From Pseudomonadota bacterium (GTDB lineage Bacteria; Pseudomonadota; Alphaproteobacteria; Sphingomonadales; Sphingomonadaceae), in the NCBI GenBank assembly GCA_963205285.1, contig CAUJJQ010000060.1, forward strand, positions 1 through 6,400: a stretch of DNA of 6,400 nucleotides. Direction: 5' to 3'. A program made the position numbers and the translations under genes. The notes below the pieces were generated by a model. It made no database searches. It was not told the origin of the DNA and saw only the letters and a program-made list of their open reading frames with translations. How positions within the stretch are numbered: the first letter of the stretch is position 1; each line of letters starts with the position of its first letter. Shown here piece after piece: positions 4,850 to 6,400 of this stretch.

Positions 4850-6400
4850 TTACTGGTCGGGCATGGCGGCGGGCGCATTGCCCAGCCGGACAATGACATC
4901 ATCCACCTGCACCCCGCCGCGATCAATCACCAGATTCTGGTAATTGCGCTGCCCGTCGGTGGTTTCCGCCTCCAGCAGGCCGACGTCGGGCGAATTAAAC
5001 TGCTGGCGCAAATAAGCGGCGAGTTCGCCTGCGGACAATATGCGGTCGCCATTATTGTCGGCATCGCCGGAAAATGCTTGCCGCACGAAATGCGCCAAAT
5101 ATCCGCCAGCGCGGAATTTTTCGGCAACTAGACTGGTCAAATCCTCCTCCGACGAAAATACCCCCATCACGCCTGGACGGTTGACGACATCGCGCGCAAA
5201 GCCGCCCGAAAAACAACTGTCGAGGATGAGCAGCGACAATCGTGTGCGTAGCGGTGCGAACATCGCGGCCATTTCGTCATCGGTCAGCGGCCCGTCGATC
5301 AGGGTCAGTGCTTCATCGCGACCATCGGGTTCGGTTGCCGATGGGCGGCCGTCAATCTGCTGGCCATGACCTGAATAGAAGAAGAGGAAGATGTCATCCG
5401 GCCCAGCGGCAGCCGCTACATTTTCAATCGCGCTGCGCACCGCCGCACGGGTGGCCCCGCCATTGGTAATGGTGATGCTGGCCGGGTTCAGTACGCCGTC
5501 GCGGCGCAATGTTTCGGCAATTTTGTTCGCATCCTCATCGGTATAGGGCAGGTTATTGGCCGCCCCGCCATAATCCGATACGCCGACCATCACTGCAAAA
5601 ACGCGCTGGCCGCCGCGCACATTGGCCGTGCGCGCAGGTTCGGCAGCTTCGGAAAGCGTGACTGTGTAACGTCCGCTTTCGCCGGGGCGATAAGATGTGA
5701 CGAGCAGGCCATATTCGCCATCGGCAGGCAAAACCTGTTCGATGCGGGCATTGGTGCCATCCGGTCCGTCGTCATTGTCGATCTGATCGCCTTGGGGCGG
5801 TTGCAATATCGCATATGTGTCGAACGCTTCGGATGCGACATCGATGGCAACCCGCTGTCCGCGCCGCCCGCTAAAGCGATAATGGTCGACAAATTCGCCG
5901 CTCGATTGCAGCGTTTCATCACCGCTCGCCAATTCGCCGCTGATGCTGCGCCCCAGCGCCAGCACCGCGCCATCGGGTGTTACGCGCGCGGGGTCGGCGG
6001 GATCGGCGGGGCGTGGGGGCGGCGGCGCATCGGCAATGCTCGTCGCGCCTTCGCCGTAACGCAGGACATAATTGCCGGTTTCGCGCGCGGCATAGCTGGT
6101 CACCATCACCGTATAGCGACCATCGCTGGGCAGGGTTACGGCAAGGCGACTGTTCCGCCCGCCCGACGGGTCATCGTCGTTCGCCTCGACAAAATTGCCG
6201 GGGCCGTTGATCTGGACAAAGGGGTCAAATTGCGCCGCATCGAGCCGCAGTTCGACACGCTGCCCCGCGCGACCATCGATCGTGAACTGGTCGGCATATT
6301 CCCCGGTTGAAAGCTGCCGGTCACCCGATGCTAAGGCACCGTTGACCCGCTGACCGGGGCTTAATGTCGCCGCATCATTGCCGCCCGGTGCAGTGGCTGG
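4850..6400 (-). CDS. PPC-PPC-caspase (peptidase C14) protein with EF-hand-like loop, 5' partial
   Basis: The frame is open from base 6400 to the TAA at 4850-4852, giving 516 visible residues; the N-terminus lies outside the window. Numbering from the first visible residue: PPC domain 1 (~13-117), proline-rich linker (~118-144), PPC domain 2 (~147-252), then a C14 caspase-like domain (~265 onward). Catalytic His345 in FFYSGHGQ (codon 5366-5368) and Cys396 in LILDSCFSGG (codon 5213-5215) form the expected dyad. An EF-hand-like loop, DNNGDRILSAGE (codons 5024-5059), precedes the C-terminal part. PPC domains are typical of secreted bacterial peptidases, so export is likely, though the signal peptide is not visible. 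Bacterial C14 proteins are cysteine endopeptidases; metacaspase-type members cut after Arg or Lys, but specificity cannot be read here. It is first in the visible three-gene cluster, upstream of the M1 aminopeptidase. Confidence 0.92.
   Translation of the reverse strand, partial: PATAPGGNDAATLSPGQRVNGALASGDRQLSTGEYADQFTIDGRAGQRVELRLDAAQFDPFVQINGPGNFVEANDDDPSGGRNSRLAVTLPSDGRYTVMVTSYAARETGNYVLRYGEGATSIADAPPPPRPADPADPARVTPDGAVLALGRSISGELASGDETLQSSGEFVDHYRFSGRRGQRVAIDVASEAFDTYAILQPPQGDQIDNDDGPDGTNARIEQVLPADGEYGLLVTSYRPGESGRYTVTLSEAAEPARTANVRGGQRVFAVMVGVSDYGGAANNLPYTDEDANKIAETLRRDGVLNPASITITNGGATRAAVRSAIENVAAAAGPDDIFLFFYSGHGQQIDGRPSATEPDGRDEALTLIDGPLTDDEMAAMFAPLRTRLSLLILDSCFSGGFARDVVNRPGVMGVFSSEEDLTSLVAEKFRAGGYLAHFVRQAFSGDADNNGDRILSAGELAAYLRQQFNSPDVGLLEAETTDGQRNYQNLVIDRGGVQVDDVIVRLGNAPAAMPDQ
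5645..5962 (-). repeat. PPC domain 2 coding segment (protein-level repeat unit)
   Basis: This encodes a ~106-residue PPC (bacterial pre-peptidase C-terminal) beta-sandwich domain. Shared features with the next unit are ELASGDETL, then GRRGQRVAIDV, FDTYAILQ, an acidic D-rich turn (DNDDGPDG), LPADGEYGLLVTSY and GRYTV. The two units align along their whole length but differ at many positions, so this is an old duplication. Confidence 0.75.
6047..6364 (-). repeat. PPC domain 1 coding segment (protein-level repeat unit)
   Basis: This encodes the N-terminal of the two visible PPC units. It shows ALASGDRQLSTGEYADQF, GRAGQRVELRL, FDPFVQI, the acidic turn NDDDPSGG, LPSDGRYTVMVTSY and GNYVLRY, in register with PPC domain 2. 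The D-rich turn could bind calcium, as in some PPC structures; this is inference. The residues before it (PATAPGGNDAAT) look like a linker, so more domains may lie upstream. Confidence 0.75.

Noticed and set aside
4337..5131. Plus-strand open frame (264 codons) across the M1-caspase junction
   Set aside because: It is antisense to two well-supported genes and to their intergenic gap, with no RBS and no recognisable motif.
6107..6109. GTG as the start of the caspase protein
   Set aside because: It falls in the middle of a PPC domain (RYTVMVTSY), and the frame continues open to the window edge with clear homology upstream.

Overview
The window looks like part of an alphaproteobacterial chromosome, most likely from the order Sphingomonadales. 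The evidence is the 3' end of an rRNA operon in the order 23S - 5S - initiator tRNA(fMet), which is usual in sphingomonads, a GC-rich coding style, and typical alphaproteobacterial lipoprotein-type exported proteins. The species cannot be named from this sequence.

Bases 1-1077 are the end of an rrn operon. They hold the last ~390 nt of 23S rRNA, a ~135 nt spacer, a complete 5S rRNA inside a 10-bp pre-5S processing stem, a strong terminator-like hairpin, a structured spacer, an intact initiator tRNA(fMet) gene with encoded CCA, and a second terminator-like hairpin. The intact tRNA is surrounded by recognisable pieces of itself: a 5'-end fragment upstream (752-769), a decayed near-full-length tandem copy immediately downstream (922-999), and a T-arm/acceptor fragment after that (1009-1034). 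This looks like a decayed multi-copy tRNA(fMet) array.

Bases 1201-2109 (+) encode an FkbM-type SAM-dependent methyltransferase. It lies just downstream of the rrn operon and its early part is visibly less GC-rich than the minus-strand genes. It ends 1 bp before the stop of a convergent gene.

Bases 2111-6400 (-) hold three genes reading leftward. In transcription order they are: a PPC-PPC-caspase (C14) protein with an EF-hand-like loop, whose 5' end lies beyond base 6400; a lipoprotein M1 aminopeptidase of the leukotriene-A4-hydrolase type; and a small lipoprotein that resembles the DUF3142 family. The last two overlap by 4 nt (ATGA) and are probably translationally coupled. The caspase gene ends 91 bp before the peptidase start, and that gap holds a perfect 8-bp hairpin, a weak promoter candidate and a clear ribosome binding site. 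All three products appear to be exported or envelope-anchored, so an extracytoplasmic proteolysis module is a reasonable but untested inference.

No CRISPR array, insertion sequence, integrase or phage gene is visible. The most notable points are the tRNA(fMet) fragment array with its non-canonical A29:U41 anticodon stem, the possible leader/tRNA alternative pairing, and the caspase / M1 peptidase / DUF3142-like cluster.
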